A stretch of DNA of 64,000 nt, taken from assembly GCF_023374055.1 (NCBI RefSeq), contig NZ_JAMBEP010000001.1:496001-560000 (forward strand). Reading direction: 5' to 3'. Below, one piece after another: positions 8,655 to 17,705 of this stretch. The stretch comes from Luteimonas galliterrae (GTDB taxonomy: Bacteria; Pseudomonadota; Gammaproteobacteria; Xanthomonadales; Xanthomonadaceae). Made by a program: the position numbers and the translations under genes. The notes under the pieces were generated by a model, which saw only the letters and a list, made by a program, of their open reading frames with translations, was not told the origin of the DNA and did no database searches. How positions within the stretch are numbered: position 1 is the stretch's first letter; every line of letters begins with the position of its first letter.

Positions 8655-9209
8655 ATGAGCAAGACCAAAGTCGCCGTCTTCGTCGGCAGTTTGCGCAAGG
8701 ACTCGATCAACAAGAAGCTTGCCAGGGCTGTCGAAAAACTGATGCCGGCCGATTTCGAGTTCGACTACGTCCGCATCGACAACTTGCCGCTGTACAACCA
8801 GGATTTCGACGCAGATTATCCCGCCGAAGCCAAGCGCCTGAAGCAGCAGATCGAAGCCGCCGACGCGGTGTTGTTCGTCACCCCCGAATACAACCGTTCC
8901 GTGCCCGGCGTGCTGAAGAACGCCATCGATATCGCCTCGCGCCCTTGGGGCACCAATTCCTTTGCGGGTAAACCCGGCGCGGTGATCGGCGCCTCGATCG
9001 GCCCGATCAGCACGGCGATCGCGCAGCAGCACCTGCGCGGGTCGTTGGCCTTCGTGGATGTGCCGACGCTGGCCCAGCCCGAAGTCTTCATCCACTTCAA
9101 GGAGGGGATGTTCGACGACGACGGCAGCATCGGGCCGGACGATACGCGCAAGTTCTTGCAGGGCTTCGTCGACAAGTATGTGGGCTGGGTGGCCAAGCAC
9201 CGCGCCTGA
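8655..9209 (+). CDS. NAD(P)H-dependent FMN reductase/quinone reductase (ChrR-like)
   Basis: The 184-residue flavodoxin-fold protein starts with VAVFVGSLRKDSINKKLA, the FMN-phosphate loop of the NADPH_FMN_red family. TPEYNRSVPGVLKNAIDIASR is split by the conserved PEYN-S-PG-LKNA-D signature (about residues 73-93). These enzymes reduce quinones, chromate or azo compounds with NAD(P)H and protect against oxidative stress. It is flanked on both sides by REP palindromes, so it is probably monocistronic. Confidence 0.9.
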   Translation: MSKTKVAVFVGSLRKDSINKKLARAVEKLMPADFEFDYVRIDNLPLYNQDFDADYPAEAKRLKQQIEAADAVLFVTPEYNRSVPGVLKNAIDIASRPWGTNSFAGKPGAVIGASIGPISTAIAQQHLRGSLAFVDVPTLAQPEVFIHFKEGMFDDDGSIGPDDTRKFLQGFVDKYVGWVAKHRA

Positions 9210-9220
9210 CCCTGTTTTCT

Positions 9221-9304
9221 TTTTGTAGGAGCGGCTTCAGCCGCGAGCTTTTGATTTTTTGCCGTCAGCGAAAAAACTCGCGGCTGAAGCCGCTCCTACA
9301 AAAG
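9221..9304. repeat. REP-type palindrome, copy B (TAGGAGCGGCTTCAGCCGCGAG variant)
   Basis: The arms TTTTGTAGGAGCGGCTTCAG and its reverse complement lie around a spacer that includes a run of T. A third, truncated half-copy AGCGGCTCCTAC follows at 9303-9314, running into the end of the next minus-strand gene. This suggests incomplete duplication of the element. Confidence 0.85.
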
Positions 9305-9310
9305 CGGCTC

Positions 9311-9568
9311 CTACGGTGCGTGGTTGCGGCCGCGGTCGGTGAGCACGGCGATGTCCAGCTCGCCACGGCGCTCGACCCGCACCCATCCCGGCCCGGATTC
9401 GCCGCCGATGCTGTCGTCGCCGAGCCACGCGAGTTCGCGCAGCAGCACGCTCATGCGCACGTCCAGCCGCTTGCACAGGCGCGGCAGCGAGACGCCGTCC
9501 GGCTCGCGCGCGAGTTCGGCGAGCAAGGCGTCAGCGAACGACGGCGACGGGGATGTCACGCGGCGCAT
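9311..9568 (-). CDS. Small winged-helix-like protein after the FdhF gene
   Basis: This is an approximately 85-residue protein whose sequence suggests a helix-turn-helix (LLAELAREPDGVSLPRLCKR with R/LDVRMSVLLREL) followed by a beta wing (GWVRVERRGELDIAVLTDRG). The start is uncertain: ATG at 9589 or 9568, or GTG at 9559. All overlap the 3' end of the FdhF-like gene (stop at 9531), so it is the third gene of the fdhD operon and probably translationally coupled. It could be a small DNA-binding or folding accessory protein; no exact family is recognised. Confidence 0.6.
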   Translation of the reverse strand: MRRVTSPSPSFADALLAELAREPDGVSLPRLCKRLDVRMSVLLRELAWLGDDSIGGESGPGWVRVERRGELDIAVLTDRGRNHAP

Positions 9569-11879
9569 CCGTCGGTCCGTCCTGCGCATGCGGCAGCACG
9601 ATCACCGGAATCGATTTCGAAGTGGGCGTGCGCGCCCCGTCGGCGAAGCTCGACAGCGGCACCAGCGCGTTCGTCTCCGGGTAGTACGCGGCCAGGCAGC
9701 CGCGGGGTATCGAGTACTCGACCAGCATGAACCGGTTCGCGCGCCGGTGCGCGCCGTCGTCGCCGAGGCTTTCTATGTCGACCCAGTCGCCGGCGCTCAT
9801 GCCCAGCGCGGCGATATCGTCGGCGTGGGCGAACAGCACGCGCCGCTCGCCGAAGACGCCGCGGTAGCGGTCGTCCCATCCGTAGATCGTCGTGTTGTAC
9901 TGGTCGTGCGAGCGCACGGTGGTGAGCGTGAAGACCGGCGACGATGCGGCGGCGCGCGCGCGATGCACCGGCAGGTCGGTCGGCACGGCGTGCGCGACGA
10001 ACATCGCCTTGCCCGCCTGCGTGTGCCACTGCCGCTGTCCGGCGGCGTTGCTCAGGCGGAAGCCGCCAGGCACGGCCACGCGACGATTGAAATCGTGGAA
10101 ATCGTCGAACACTTCGGCGATCTTGTCGCGTATCCGCCCGTAGTCCGCGATCAGCCAGCGCCACGGCGTCTTGCTGCGCGTGCCCAAGGTGGCCTCGGCC
10201 AAGCGCGCCACGATCGCAGGTTCGGACAGCAACTCCGTCGACGCCGGCGCGTTGATGCCGGCCGACAGGTGCACCATGCTCATCGAATCTTCTACCGTCA
10301 CCGCCTGCGGCCCGGTTTCCTGCATGTCGATTTCGGTGCGGCCCAGGCAAGGCAGGATCAGCGCTTCGCGGCCGTGCACCAGGTGGCTGCGGTTGAGCTT
10401 GGTGGCCACGTGCACGGTCAGGTCGCAATTGCGCAGCGCGCGGTGCGTGGCCGCCGTATCCGGCGTGGCCGTGGCGAAATTGCCGCCCATCGCGAAGAAC
10501 ACTTTGCCGCGGCCGTCGAGCATGGCTTCGATCGCGCCGACGGTGTCGAACCCGTGCTCGCGCGGCGGCTCGAAGCCGAACACGTCGCGTAGCCTGTCGA
10601 GGAATTCGGGCGCGGGCTTTTCGTAGATGCCCATGGTGCGGTCGCCCTGCACGTTGCTGTGGCCGCGCACCGGGCAGGCGCCGGCGCCCGGCCTGCCGAT
10701 ATTGCCGCGCAGCAGCAGCAGGTCGACGATCATATGGATCGTCGCCACCGAATGCTTGTGCTGGGTGATGCCCATGCCCCAGCAGCAGATGACGCCGTCC
10801 GCAGCGAGGTAGATGTCGGCGGCGCGGCGCAATTGCCCGCGCGACAGGCCGGATTCGGCCTCGATCGTTTCCCAGCTTTCGGCGGCCACGTCCGCCGCGA
10901 AGCCATCGAAACCCACGGTGTGCGCAGCGATGAACTCCGCGTCGATCGCGCGCGCCGCGCCGCTGCGCTGCGCCTGCGCATCGGTCTCGAGCACATGCTT
11001 GACGATGCCTTTGACCGCGGCCAGGTCGCCGCCGATCCGCAGCTGGAAATAGTCCGACGAAATCCGGGTCGAGCCGCCGCTGAGCATCTCCAGCTTGTCC
11101 TGCGGATCGGCGAAGCGCTCCAGTCCGCGCTCCCGCAGCGGATTGAACGAGACGATCGCCGCGCCGCGCTTGGACGCCTTGCGCAACTCGCCGAGCATGC
11201 GCGGATGGTTGGTGCCGGGGTTCTGGCCGAAAATGAAGATCGCATCGGCCAGTTCGAAGTCGTGCAGCGACACCGTGCCCTTGCCGACGCCGATCTGCGG
11301 CGTCATCGCCGTGCCGGACGGCTCGTGGCACATGTTGGAGCAGTCCGGGAAATTGTTGGTGCCGTATTCGCGCACGAACAATTGATACAGGAAGGCGGCT
11401 TCGTTGCTGGTGCGGCCGGAGGTGTAGAAGATCGCGCGATCCGGAGATCCCAGGCCGTTGAGATGCGCGGCGACGGTTGCGAAAGCTTCGTCCCACGACA
11501 GCGGCAAATAGCGGTCGCTGGCGGCGTCCCAGCACATGGGATGGGTCAGCCGGCCTTGGTCCTCCAGCCAATGATCGCTATAGCGCGACAGTTCGGCGAC
11601 GCTGTATTTCGCGAACAATTCGGGCGTAGCGCGGCGCTTGGTGGATTCCGCCGCGACCGCTTTGGCGCCGTTTTCGCAGAATTCGAATGTGGAAGTGTGG
11701 TCGCGGTCCGGCCAGGCGCAACCCGGGCAGTCGAAACCGTCGGGCTGGTTGGCCGATAGCAGCGTGCGCGCGCCGCGGACCGGGATGTCCTGTTCGAAAA
11801 GGTGTTTGGTCGCGCTGCGCAACGCGTCCCAGCCGCCGGCGGGGCCGTCGTAACGACGGATGGTTTTCTTCCCGCTCAT
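9531..11879 (-). CDS. FdhF/YdeP-family molybdopterin oxidoreductase
   Basis: The 782-residue protein resembles the FdhF/YdeP family of molybdenum oxidoreductases, relatives of formate dehydrogenase H. An N-terminal CPGC pair (C51, C54) stands where FDH-H has its Fe-S ligands. Molybdopterin-binding segments include SGRTSNEAAFLYQ, FGQNPGTNHPRM, GMGITQHKHS and the C-terminal molydop-binding domain (TTVRSHDQYNTTIYG). There is no selenocysteine; the active-site region reads CSNMCHEPSGTAM. The true substrate of these YdeP-like enzymes is not established (YdeP is linked to acid resistance in E. coli). The start overlaps the fdhD stop (ATGA), and fdhD supplies sulfur to such cofactors. Confidence 0.88.
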   Translation of the reverse strand: MSGKKTIRRYDGPAGGWDALRSATKHLFEQDIPVRGARTLLSANQPDGFDCPGCAWPDRDHTSTFEFCENGAKAVAAESTKRRATPELFAKYSVAELSRYSDHWLEDQGRLTHPMCWDAASDRYLPLSWDEAFATVAAHLNGLGSPDRAIFYTSGRTSNEAAFLYQLFVREYGTNNFPDCSNMCHEPSGTAMTPQIGVGKGTVSLHDFELADAIFIFGQNPGTNHPRMLGELRKASKRGAAIVSFNPLRERGLERFADPQDKLEMLSGGSTRISSDYFQLRIGGDLAAVKGIVKHVLETDAQAQRSGAARAIDAEFIAAHTVGFDGFAADVAAESWETIEAESGLSRGQLRRAADIYLAADGVICCWGMGITQHKHSVATIHMIVDLLLLRGNIGRPGAGACPVRGHSNVQGDRTMGIYEKPAPEFLDRLRDVFGFEPPREHGFDTVGAIEAMLDGRGKVFFAMGGNFATATPDTAATHRALRNCDLTVHVATKLNRSHLVHGREALILPCLGRTEIDMQETGPQAVTVEDSMSMVHLSAGINAPASTELLSEPAIVARLAEATLGTRSKTPWRWLIADYGRIRDKIAEVFDDFHDFNRRVAVPGGFRLSNAAGQRQWHTQAGKAMFVAHAVPTDLPVHRARAAASSPVFTLTTVRSHDQYNTTIYGWDDRYRGVFGERRVLFAHADDIAALGMSAGDWVDIESLGDDGAHRRANRFMLVEYSIPRGCLAAYYPETNALVPLSSFADGARTPTSKSIPVIVLPHAQDGPTDAPRDIPVAVVR

Positions 11880-12721
11880 GCCGCGGCTTCCGATGCGCCG
11901 TCGTGCAGGCGTTGCGGATGGGAATAGACGACGAAGCCGTCGTCGCGCGCGAAACCGACCAGGGTCAGGCCGGCGGAATCGGCCAATGCGATCGCGAGCG
12001 TCGTCGGCGCGGAGATCGCGGCGAGCAGCGGAATGCCGGCCTGCGCGGCCTTCATCGCCATCTCGTAGCTGGCCCGGCTGGTGACCACGGCGAATCCGGA
12101 CGAGGGTTCGATGCCGGCGCGCGACAGGGCGCCGATCAGCTTGTCGAGCGCGTTGTGGCGGCCGACGTCCTCGCGCACGAGCGCGATGCGGCCATCCGCT
12201 TGCGCCCAGGCGGCGGCATGGGTCGCGCCAGTCAGCGCATTCAATGGTTGCTGGGCCTGCAGTTCGCGCAGTGCGCGGTCTAGAGAAATGGCGGCGATCG
12301 CCGGATCGGCTTCCAACGCCGGCGGCGGACGCAGCACGGCTTCGATCGACGCGGTGCCGCAGATGCCGCATCCGCTGCGCCCTTGCAGGTTGCGGCGACG
12401 CGCCTCGAGTCCGGCGGCGAGCGATTCCGGAATCGACATGTCGATCGAGATACCTTCCAGCGACGTGTCGATGGCCAGGATCTTCAATTGCGCGGCGCAA
12501 GGCACGATGCCTTCGCTCAACGAGAAGCCGAGCGCGAAATCCTCCAGGTCGCCGGGGGTGGCCATCATCACCGCGAACGGCGCGCCGTTGTAGGCGAGGG
12601 CGACGGGCATTTCGGCCGCGACCAAGTCTCGGGTGTCGTCGATGCGCGAGCCGCGATGACGCTGGACGCGTTTTTCGACCGCGCCTTGCGGCGGTTCTTG
12701 CTGGCGTCCGGAGCGTTTCAT
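11876..12721 (-). CDS. fdhD: Sulfur carrier FdhD, formate dehydrogenase accessory protein
   Basis: The 281-residue protein carries the FdhD signature CGICG (C118 and C121), which relays sulfur from IscS to the molybdenum cofactor of formate-dehydrogenase-type enzymes. Further conserved elements are DLEDFALGF, VREDVGRHNALDK and VTSRASYEM. It is the first gene of a three-gene operon with the FdhF/YdeP oxidoreductase, whose start codon overlaps its stop. The first 20 residues are polar and probably not conserved. The partner enzyme next door indicates the target. Confidence 0.93.
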   Translation of the reverse strand: MKRSGRQQEPPQGAVEKRVQRHRGSRIDDTRDLVAAEMPVALAYNGAPFAVMMATPGDLEDFALGFSLSEGIVPCAAQLKILAIDTSLEGISIDMSIPESLAAGLEARRRNLQGRSGCGICGTASIEAVLRPPPALEADPAIAAISLDRALRELQAQQPLNALTGATHAAAWAQADGRIALVREDVGRHNALDKLIGALSRAGIEPSSGFAVVTSRASYEMAMKAAQAGIPLLAAISAPTTLAIALADSAGLTLVGFARDDGFVVYSHPQRLHDGASEAAA

Positions 12722-12766
12722 CTGTCGGCGGATTATCGCGAAAACGCCGTGATTTTTCCGGTAACG

Positions 12767-12793
12767 GCAAAAACCCGGCGCGAGGCCGGGTTT
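12767..12793 (-). terminator. Rho-independent terminator of the OmpA-like lipoprotein gene
   Basis: On the minus strand the arms AAACCCGGC and GCCGGGTTT form a 9 bp stem with loop CTCGC, followed by a run of T. It lies 26 bp after the stop of the OmpA-like gene and just before the fdhD promoter region. Confidence 0.85.
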
Positions 12794-12818
12794 CTGTGTC
12801 GGCGGCGCCGCGCAGCCG

Positions 12819-13298
12819 TTACGGCGCGACGATCCGGATCTCGACGCGGCGATTGGGCGCCAGGCAGGCGATCAGCGCATCGCGGTCCTTGTCGTCGCAT
12901 TCCACCACCGGTTCGACGCTGCCGCGGCCGACTGCGGTGATCTTGTCGGCCGGTACGCCTTTCTGCACAAGATAGTCGCGCACCGCGTCCGCGCGCCGGG
13001 TCGACAGATCGACGTTGGCCTTGGCATTGCCAATGCGGTCGCTGTGGCCGATGACGTGCACCATTTCGTAAGGACGGCTGCCGAGTCCGGCTGCCAATGC
13101 GTCGAGTTGGGTTCTACCCTCGTCGCTGAGGTTGTCTAGGCTCGATTTGCCGAAGGCGAACAGGCTGTCGGACGACAACTTCTGGTTGTAGGACATCGGC
13201 GGCGGTGTCGGCTCCGCCGGTTTGGTTTGCGTTGTGGTACAGGCCGGCAGCAGTGCGGCGGCCAGTATGGCGATGGTTACGATGTTTGCCTTGTTCAT
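12819..13298 (-). CDS. OmpA-family peptidoglycan-binding lipoprotein
   Basis: This is a 159-residue protein; the ATG at 13298 follows GGGAGGG. Residues 1-19 are a lipoprotein signal peptide with lipobox LPAC (lipidated C20). A Pro/Thr-rich linker follows, and the OmpA C-terminal domain occupies about residues 45-159, with the core motif VIGHSDRIGNAKANVDLSTRRA split across the peptidoglycan-binding Asp/Arg residues. C-terminal cysteines (in VVECDD and IACLAP) may pair. Position 20 is followed by Thr rather than Asp, consistent with outer-membrane sorting. It would anchor the outer membrane to the wall. It is monocistronic with its own terminator. Confidence 0.88.
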   Translation of the reverse strand: MNKANIVTIAILAAALLPACTTTQTKPAEPTPPPMSYNQKLSSDSLFAFGKSSLDNLSDEGRTQLDALAAGLGSRPYEMVHVIGHSDRIGNAKANVDLSTRRADAVRDYLVQKGVPADKITAVGRGSVEPVVECDDKDRDALIACLAPNRRVEIRIVAP

Positions 13299-13456
13299 TG
13301 CGTATCCCTCCCTAGTGCGCGTGAAGAACGAGGTCGCGCGGTCGGACCGCCTGGGACAGGCGATATGGCCGGCGATTTCCCCGGAGCCGAGCATAACAAG
13401 GCGAATGTGTCATTGCCGCCGGCGGTCGGGCCATGCCGCCGCTCGCCCGATCCGGC

Positions 13457-14308
13457 TCAGCGAGCCAGGCCGCCCAGCAGGTCCGACGCCTGGAGGGCCG
13501 CGCCGTCGGCGCGCAGGCCGGTCGCGGCATGCTCCAGCGGCAGCACGGCCAGGGCCCGCCAACGGCCATCGGCCGTGATCGCGCTGACGATGCTGCCGAT
13601 AGCGCGTTCGCCGTCGCTCACCTGCATGCCGACGGTGAGCGGTGCATCGCTGTCGAACAGCGCCAGCCCACGCTTGGCCTGTCCGAGGAAGTGCGTGCGA
13701 GCGACGATTTCCTGGCCCGGATAGCAGCCTTTCTTGACGCTGTACGCACGCAACCGGTCGAGCGAGAGTTGTTGCGGCGTCCATTGTTCGCGCTGCGAAG
13801 ACGGCAGACGCGGCAGGCCGTGGGCGAGATCGAAGGCCGTCCAGCGGGCGTGCAGGGCGGCATCGGTTGCGGCCGCCGGACTAGGGGCGATCGTCAATCT
13901 GCGGGCGCCGCCATCCGCGCCCGCGTCCAGCGCGACATCGCCGCTATCGCCTATCGACAATTGCGCTCCGGCGGCCTTAGTCGGCGCATCGAACCGTCCG
14001 GTCGCATGCAGATCGTCGCGCACGGCGATCGCCAGTTTGCTGCGGAACACGAAGCGCTGCAGCGCCGATGCGAATTCCATAGGATCGGCATCCTGCAGCA
14101 GCAGCCAAAGGGTTTCGTCGTCGAGCTTGAGCAGCGCGAACAGCGCGATCACGCGGCCTTTCGGCGTCAGCCAGCCGCTCCATTGCCAGTGCCCGGCCGC
14201 CAATCCCTTCACCTCGCTCATGAATTGCGCGTGCGCGAAAGCCACGGCATCGCGGCCGCTCAAGGCGACGATACGGTGGTCGGGCAGGGCGAACGGCGAG
14301 GGCTGCAA
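13457..14308 (-). CDS. ygfZ: YgfZ/GcvT-like folate-binding Fe-S repair protein
   Basis: This is about 283 residues, with the hallmark KKGCYPGQEIVARTHF of YgfZ/IBA57 proteins, whose KGCYxGQE cysteine is needed for tetrahydrofolate-dependent repair or assembly of certain Fe-S enzymes. The N-terminal GcvT-like part includes FAHAQFMSEVKGL and WLTPKGRV. The start is uncertain: an ATG at 14611 would run through the divergent DUF1674 gene, so I place it at TTG 14308 where conservation begins (QPSPFALPDHRIVAL). It lies divergent to the succinate dehydrogenase locus, an Fe-S enzyme, which is suggestive. Confidence 0.8.
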   Translation of the reverse strand: MQPSPFALPDHRIVALSGRDAVAFAHAQFMSEVKGLAAGHWQWSGWLTPKGRVIALFALLKLDDETLWLLLQDADPMEFASALQRFVFRSKLAIAVRDDLHATGRFDAPTKAAGAQLSIGDSGDVALDAGADGGARRLTIAPSPAAATDAALHARWTAFDLAHGLPRLPSSQREQWTPQQLSLDRLRAYSVKKGCYPGQEIVARTHFLGQAKRGLALFDSDAPLTVGMQVSDGERAIGSIVSAITADGRWRALAVLPLEHAATGLRADGAALQASDLLGGLAR

Positions 14309-14368
14309 AGTGCGTGGCTTGTCCGGAAAGGGGGCGGGAACTAAACTTAGCGGGTTACGAGGCCCAGA

Positions 14369-14521
14369 ATGATAGGCGAAACCGTACCGACACCCGAACC
14401 GGAGCAGGCCGAACAGTCCGTCCCGGAAACGACGCCCGCCAAGGAGATCGGCGGCCGCGAAGGCCCCGAGCCGACGCGTTACGGCGATTGGGAAAAGAAC
14501 GGCCGCTGCATCGATTTCTGA
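14369..14521 (+). CDS. SDHAF4-like succinate dehydrogenase assembly factor (DUF1674)
   Basis: This 50-residue protein has an acidic, Pro-rich N terminus and a C terminus GREGPEPTRYGDWEKNGRCI then DF, which is the conserved DUF1674/SDHAF4 signature. Eukaryotic SDHAF4 chaperones flavinylated SdhA. The ATG at 14369 follows GAGG. It lies 91 bp upstream of sdhC in the same direction, which supports the assembly-factor role by context. With sdhE at 19543, the locus therefore codes two different SdhA maturation factors. Confidence 0.85.
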   Translation: MIGETVPTPEPEQAEQSVPETTPAKEIGGREGPEPTRYGDWEKNGRCIDF

Positions 14522-14612
14522 CGTCCCGCATGTCGCCCGGGTAGAAATCGGCGTTCCCGGGTTTGCGCCAGCCACGCGGCCCCGGCCGCCCAGCGAGAGA
14601 AAGAGCCGCACG

Positions 14613-15002
14613 ATGGCGAACCGCGAACGTCCCCTGTCACCGCATCTGCAGGTCTACCGCTGGCAGATCACGATGACGATGTCGATCCTGCACCGCGTTA
14701 CGGGTTGTGCCCTGGCGGTCGGCGCGTTCGGATTGGCCTGGTGGCTGCTGGCGATGGCTGCCGGCGGCGATCATTACGCGAACTTCGCGCAGTGCCTGGC
14801 ATCGCCGCTGGGCAAGTTCGTGCTGTTCGGCTTCACCGCGTCGCTGGTCTATCACTTGTTCAATGGCATCCGTCATCTGCTCTGGGATGCCGGGCGCGGT
14901 TTCGACATCCCGGCCGTCTACAAATCCGGTTACACCGTGATCGCGCTGAGCATCATCGTCACCGCGGCGCTGTGGTTCTTAGCAATGCGGGGTGGCGCAT
15001 GA
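14613..15002 (+). CDS. sdhC: Succinate dehydrogenase cytochrome b556 subunit
   Basis: The 129-residue inner-membrane subunit has three predicted helices (about 31-51, 68-88 and 106-125). RPLSPHLQVYRW is the usual SdhC N terminus with SILHRVTG for quinone binding. HLFNGIRH at 81-88 holds the haem b ligand (H81 by motif). It anchors complex II and passes electrons to ubiquinone. Its stop overlaps the sdhD start (ATGA). Confidence 0.95.
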   Translation: MANRERPLSPHLQVYRWQITMTMSILHRVTGCALAVGAFGLAWWLLAMAAGGDHYANFAQCLASPLGKFVLFGFTASLVYHLFNGIRHLLWDAGRGFDIPAVYKSGYTVIALSIIVTAALWFLAMRGGA

Positions 15003-15397
15003 GCGGTTCGCGCATCCGCGACATGAGGACGCCGCTGGCCCGCGCCCGCGGCCTGGGTTCGGCCAAGTCCGGCGTCGGCCATTTCTGGTGGCAGCGCGTC
15101 ACCGCGATCGTGCTGGCGCTGATGGTGCCGTGGCTGGTCTGGCTGCTGGTGTCGCTGGCCGGCGCCGATCTGGAAACGGCGCGCGCGGCGGTCGCCAGGC
15201 CTTGGAACGCGATCCTACTGTCGATTTTCGTCGTCGCGCTGTTCTGGCACGCCAAGCTCGGCGTGCAGGTGGTGATCGAAGACTACGTCCATACCCGCGC
15301 GCTGGAAGTGGCGTCGCAACTCCTCGTCACTTTGGCCTGCGTATTGGGGGCGGTTGCGTCCCTTTACGCCATCGGCCGCATCGCGCTGATGGCCTGA
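14999..15397 (+). CDS. sdhD: Succinate dehydrogenase hydrophobic membrane anchor subunit
   Basis: The 132-residue membrane protein has three helices (about 33-54, 68-92 and 104-128). [11 protein letters not shown] resembles the SdhD N terminus, and [17 protein letters not shown] carries the second haem ligand (H84) and the conserved Asp-Tyr near the quinone site. The start ATG at 14999 is inside the sdhC stop. Together with SdhC it forms the haem b- and quinone-binding anchor. Confidence 0.93.
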   Translation: MSGSRIRDMRTPLARARGLGSAKSGVGHFWWQRVTAIVLALMVPWLVWLLVSLAGADLETARAAVARPWNAILLSIFVVALFWHAKLGVQVVIEDYVHTRALEVASQLLVTLACVLGAVASLYAIGRIALMA

Positions 15398-15401
15398 CCA
15401 C

Positions 15402-17192
15402 ATGAAGACTGCTTACCCGATTACCGAACACAAGTACGACATGATCGTCGTCGGCGCCGGCGGCGCCGGTTTGCGCGCCACGTTCGGCCTGGCGCAAAAA
15501 GGCCTGCAGACGGCTTGCCTGACGAAGGTATTCCCGACCCGCTCGCACACCGTCGCGGCGCAGGGCGGCATTTCCGCCGCGCTCGGCAACATGGGCGAGG
15601 ACGACTGGCGCTATCACTTCTACGACACGATCAAGGGCTCGGACTGGCTGGGCGACCAGGACGCGATCGAGTACATGTGCAAGGAAGCGATTCCGGCCAT
15701 CATCGAACTCGAGCACCAGGGCGTGCCGTTCAGCCGCACCGAAGACGGCCGCATTTACCAGCGCCCGTTCGGCGGCATGACCACCCATTACGGCAAAGGC
15801 ACCGCGCAACGCACCTGCGCCGCGGCGGACCGTACCGGGCATGCGATCCTGCATACGCTGTACCAGCAGTCGCTGAAGCACGACGCGCGTTTCTTCATCG
15901 AATACTTCGCGCTCGACCTGATCATGGACGAGCACGGCGCCTGCCGCGGCGTGCTGGCGCTGGACATGGCCGAGGGCACGCTGCACCTGTTCCGCGCCCA
16001 CGGCGTGGTGCTGGCCACCGGCGGTTACGGTCGCGCCTATTTCTCGGCGACTTCGGCCCATACCTGCACCGGCGACGGCGGCGGCATGGCGCTGCGCGCC
16101 GGTCTGGGCCTGCAGGACATGGAATTCGTGCAGTTCCACCCGACCGGCGTGTACGGCGCCGGCGTGCTGATCACCGAGGGCGTGCGCGGCGAAGGCGGCA
16201 TCCTGCGCAACGACAAGGGCGAGCGCTTCATGGAGCGTTATGCGCCCAATGCGAAGGATCTGGCTTCGCGCGACGTGGTGTCGCGATCGATGACCATCGA
16301 GATCCGCGAGGGACGCGGCGTGGGTCCGAAGAAGGACCATATCCACCTGGACCTGACTCACCTCGACCCGAAAGACATCCACGAAAAGCTGCCCGGCATC
16401 GCCGAGAGCGCGAGGATCTTCGCTAATGTCGACGTGACCAAGCAGCCGATCCCGGTGATCCCGACCGTGCACTACAACATGGGCGGCATCCCGACCAACT
16501 ACCACGGCGAAGTGGTGCAGCTGAAGAACGGCGATCCCGACGCGGTCGTGCCGGGCCTGTATGCGATCGGCGAGGCGGCCTGCGTGTCCGTGCACGGCGC
16601 CAACCGCCTGGGCTCGAACTCGCTGCTCGACCTGGTCGTGTTCGGACGCGCGGTGGCCAACCGCTGCGCCGAGACCATCAAGCCGGGGCAAAGCCATTCC
16701 AGGCTGGCGGAAGACGCTTGCGACAAGTCTCTCGCGAACCTCGACAGGCTGCGCAACGCCAACGGCGGCACGCCGACCGCGGCGATCCGCGACAACATGC
16801 AGCACACCATGCAGGCCGATGCGGCCGTGTTCCGCACCGGCGAAACGCTTGGCCAAGGCGTCGAGAAGATCCGCGAGATCAACGCTTCGTTCGCCGACGT
16901 CAAGGTCAGCGACCGCTCGCTGGTATGGAACTCGGACCTGATCGAAACCTACGAGCTGCAGAACCTGCTCGGCCAGGCGCTGGCGACGATCGTGTCCGCC
17001 GAGAACCGCACCGAGTCGCGCGGCGCGCATGCGCGCGAGGATTTCCCCGAGCGCGACGACCAAACCTGGCAGAAGCACACGCTGTGCTGGGTCGGCGACG
17101 ACGGCAAGACCACCATCGATTACCGCCCGGTGCACATGTACACGCTCACCGACGAGGTGGCCGTGGTGCCGCCCAAGCCACGCGTCTACTGA
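15402..17192 (+). CDS. sdhA: Succinate dehydrogenase flavoprotein subunit
   Basis: The 596-residue protein starts with the FAD dinucleotide fold [14 protein letters not shown] is attached covalently to H49 in [10 protein letters not shown]. Substrate-binding and catalytic elements include [32 protein letters not shown] with the catalytic Arg, and [10 protein letters not shown]. It oxidises succinate to fumarate in the TCA cycle and respiratory chain. Length is standard (588 in E. coli). It is followed after 13 bp by an unusual pair of exported-protein genes before sdhB. Confidence 0.97.
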   Translation: MKTAYPITEHKYDMIVVGAGGAGLRATFGLAQKGLQTACLTKVFPTRSHTVAAQGGISAALGNMGEDDWRYHFYDTIKGSDWLGDQDAIEYMCKEAIPAIIELEHQGVPFSRTEDGRIYQRPFGGMTTHYGKGTAQRTCAAADRTGHAILHTLYQQSLKHDARFFIEYFALDLIMDEHGACRGVLALDMAEGTLHLFRAHGVVLATGGYGRAYFSATSAHTCTGDGGGMALRAGLGLQDMEFVQFHPTGVYGAGVLITEGVRGEGGILRNDKGERFMERYAPNAKDLASRDVVSRSMTIEIREGRGVGPKKDHIHLDLTHLDPKDIHEKLPGIAESARIFANVDVTKQPIPVIPTVHYNMGGIPTNYHGEVVQLKNGDPDAVVPGLYAIGEAACVSVHGANRLGSNSLLDLVVFGRAVANRCAETIKPGQSHSRLAEDACDKSLANLDRLRNANGGTPTAAIRDNMQHTMQADAAVFRTGETLGQGVEKIREINASFADVKVSDRSLVWNSDLIETYELQNLLGQALATIVSAENRTESRGAHAREDFPERDDQTWQKHTLCWVGDDGKTTIDYRPVHMYTLTDEVAVVPPKPRVY

Positions 17193-17205
17193 CCGGAGGT
17201 CCGCC

Positions 17206-17700
17206 GTGCGCAGCGCTCACTTGGTTCTTATCGCATCGTCGATGACGGCCTTCGCCGCCGCGGCCGCGGAGCCGCAGGCCGACGCCTGGGTCCAAGGCCC
17301 GGAGCGTCCGTCGCTCAACGGCGAAGCGGGCAAGACTTGGTTTTCGCCGGTGTTCGGCCGCCGCAGCGGCACGTTTCCGGCGATGTACGATTCGATGCAG
17401 GACACCCGCGACTCGGTCACCGGCGATTTCCTCGTCGCGCGCTTCCGCTACACCTACGATGCGCCGATCGGCGAGGGCAGCAAGATCAGCCCGCGCCACG
17501 ACGAGTCGATCACCGAAGTACTGCTCGATTGCGACCGGCATTTCAGCGGCACTGCCTCGATACGCTATCTGCTGGACGGGAAGGAAGTCGCGCGCCAGGA
17601 CGACGGCGCGGACGACATCCTGATGACGCAGATGGAGAACGACGCCGGCACCACCGTCGGCGACCTTTGCGAATTCGCCCGCCAGCGCGGCGCGAAGTAG
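17206..17700 (+). CDS. Exported protein of unknown function inside the sdh operon
   Basis: This is a 164-residue protein; GTG at 17206 is chosen because GGAGGT stands 5 bases upstream. Residues 1-21 are a Sec signal peptide ending AAAAAEP. The mature part is beta-rich with an acidic [15 protein letters not shown] stretch and two cysteines in LLDCDRHF and GDLCEFA, likely a disulfide. No family is recognised. It sits in the sdhA-sdhB gap in the operon direction, 13 bp after sdhA and 5 bp before the next gene, so it must be cotranscribed with complex II genes. Confidence 0.75.
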   Translation: MRSAHLVLIASSMTAFAAAAAEPQADAWVQGPERPSLNGEAGKTWFSPVFGRRSGTFPAMYDSMQDTRDSVTGDFLVARFRYTYDAPIGEGSKISPRHDESITEVLLDCDRHFSGTASIRYLLDGKEVARQDDGADDILMTQMENDAGTTVGDLCEFARQRGAK

Positions 17701-17705
17701 GGCAT

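Noticed and set aside
14309-14611. N-terminal extension of the YgfZ-like gene
   Set aside because: It would overlap the divergent SDHAF4-like gene completely, and the extension looks like noncoding sequence.
15327-17135. 602-codon frame opposite sdhA
   Set aside because: Antisense shadow of sdhA, which has all catalytic motifs.
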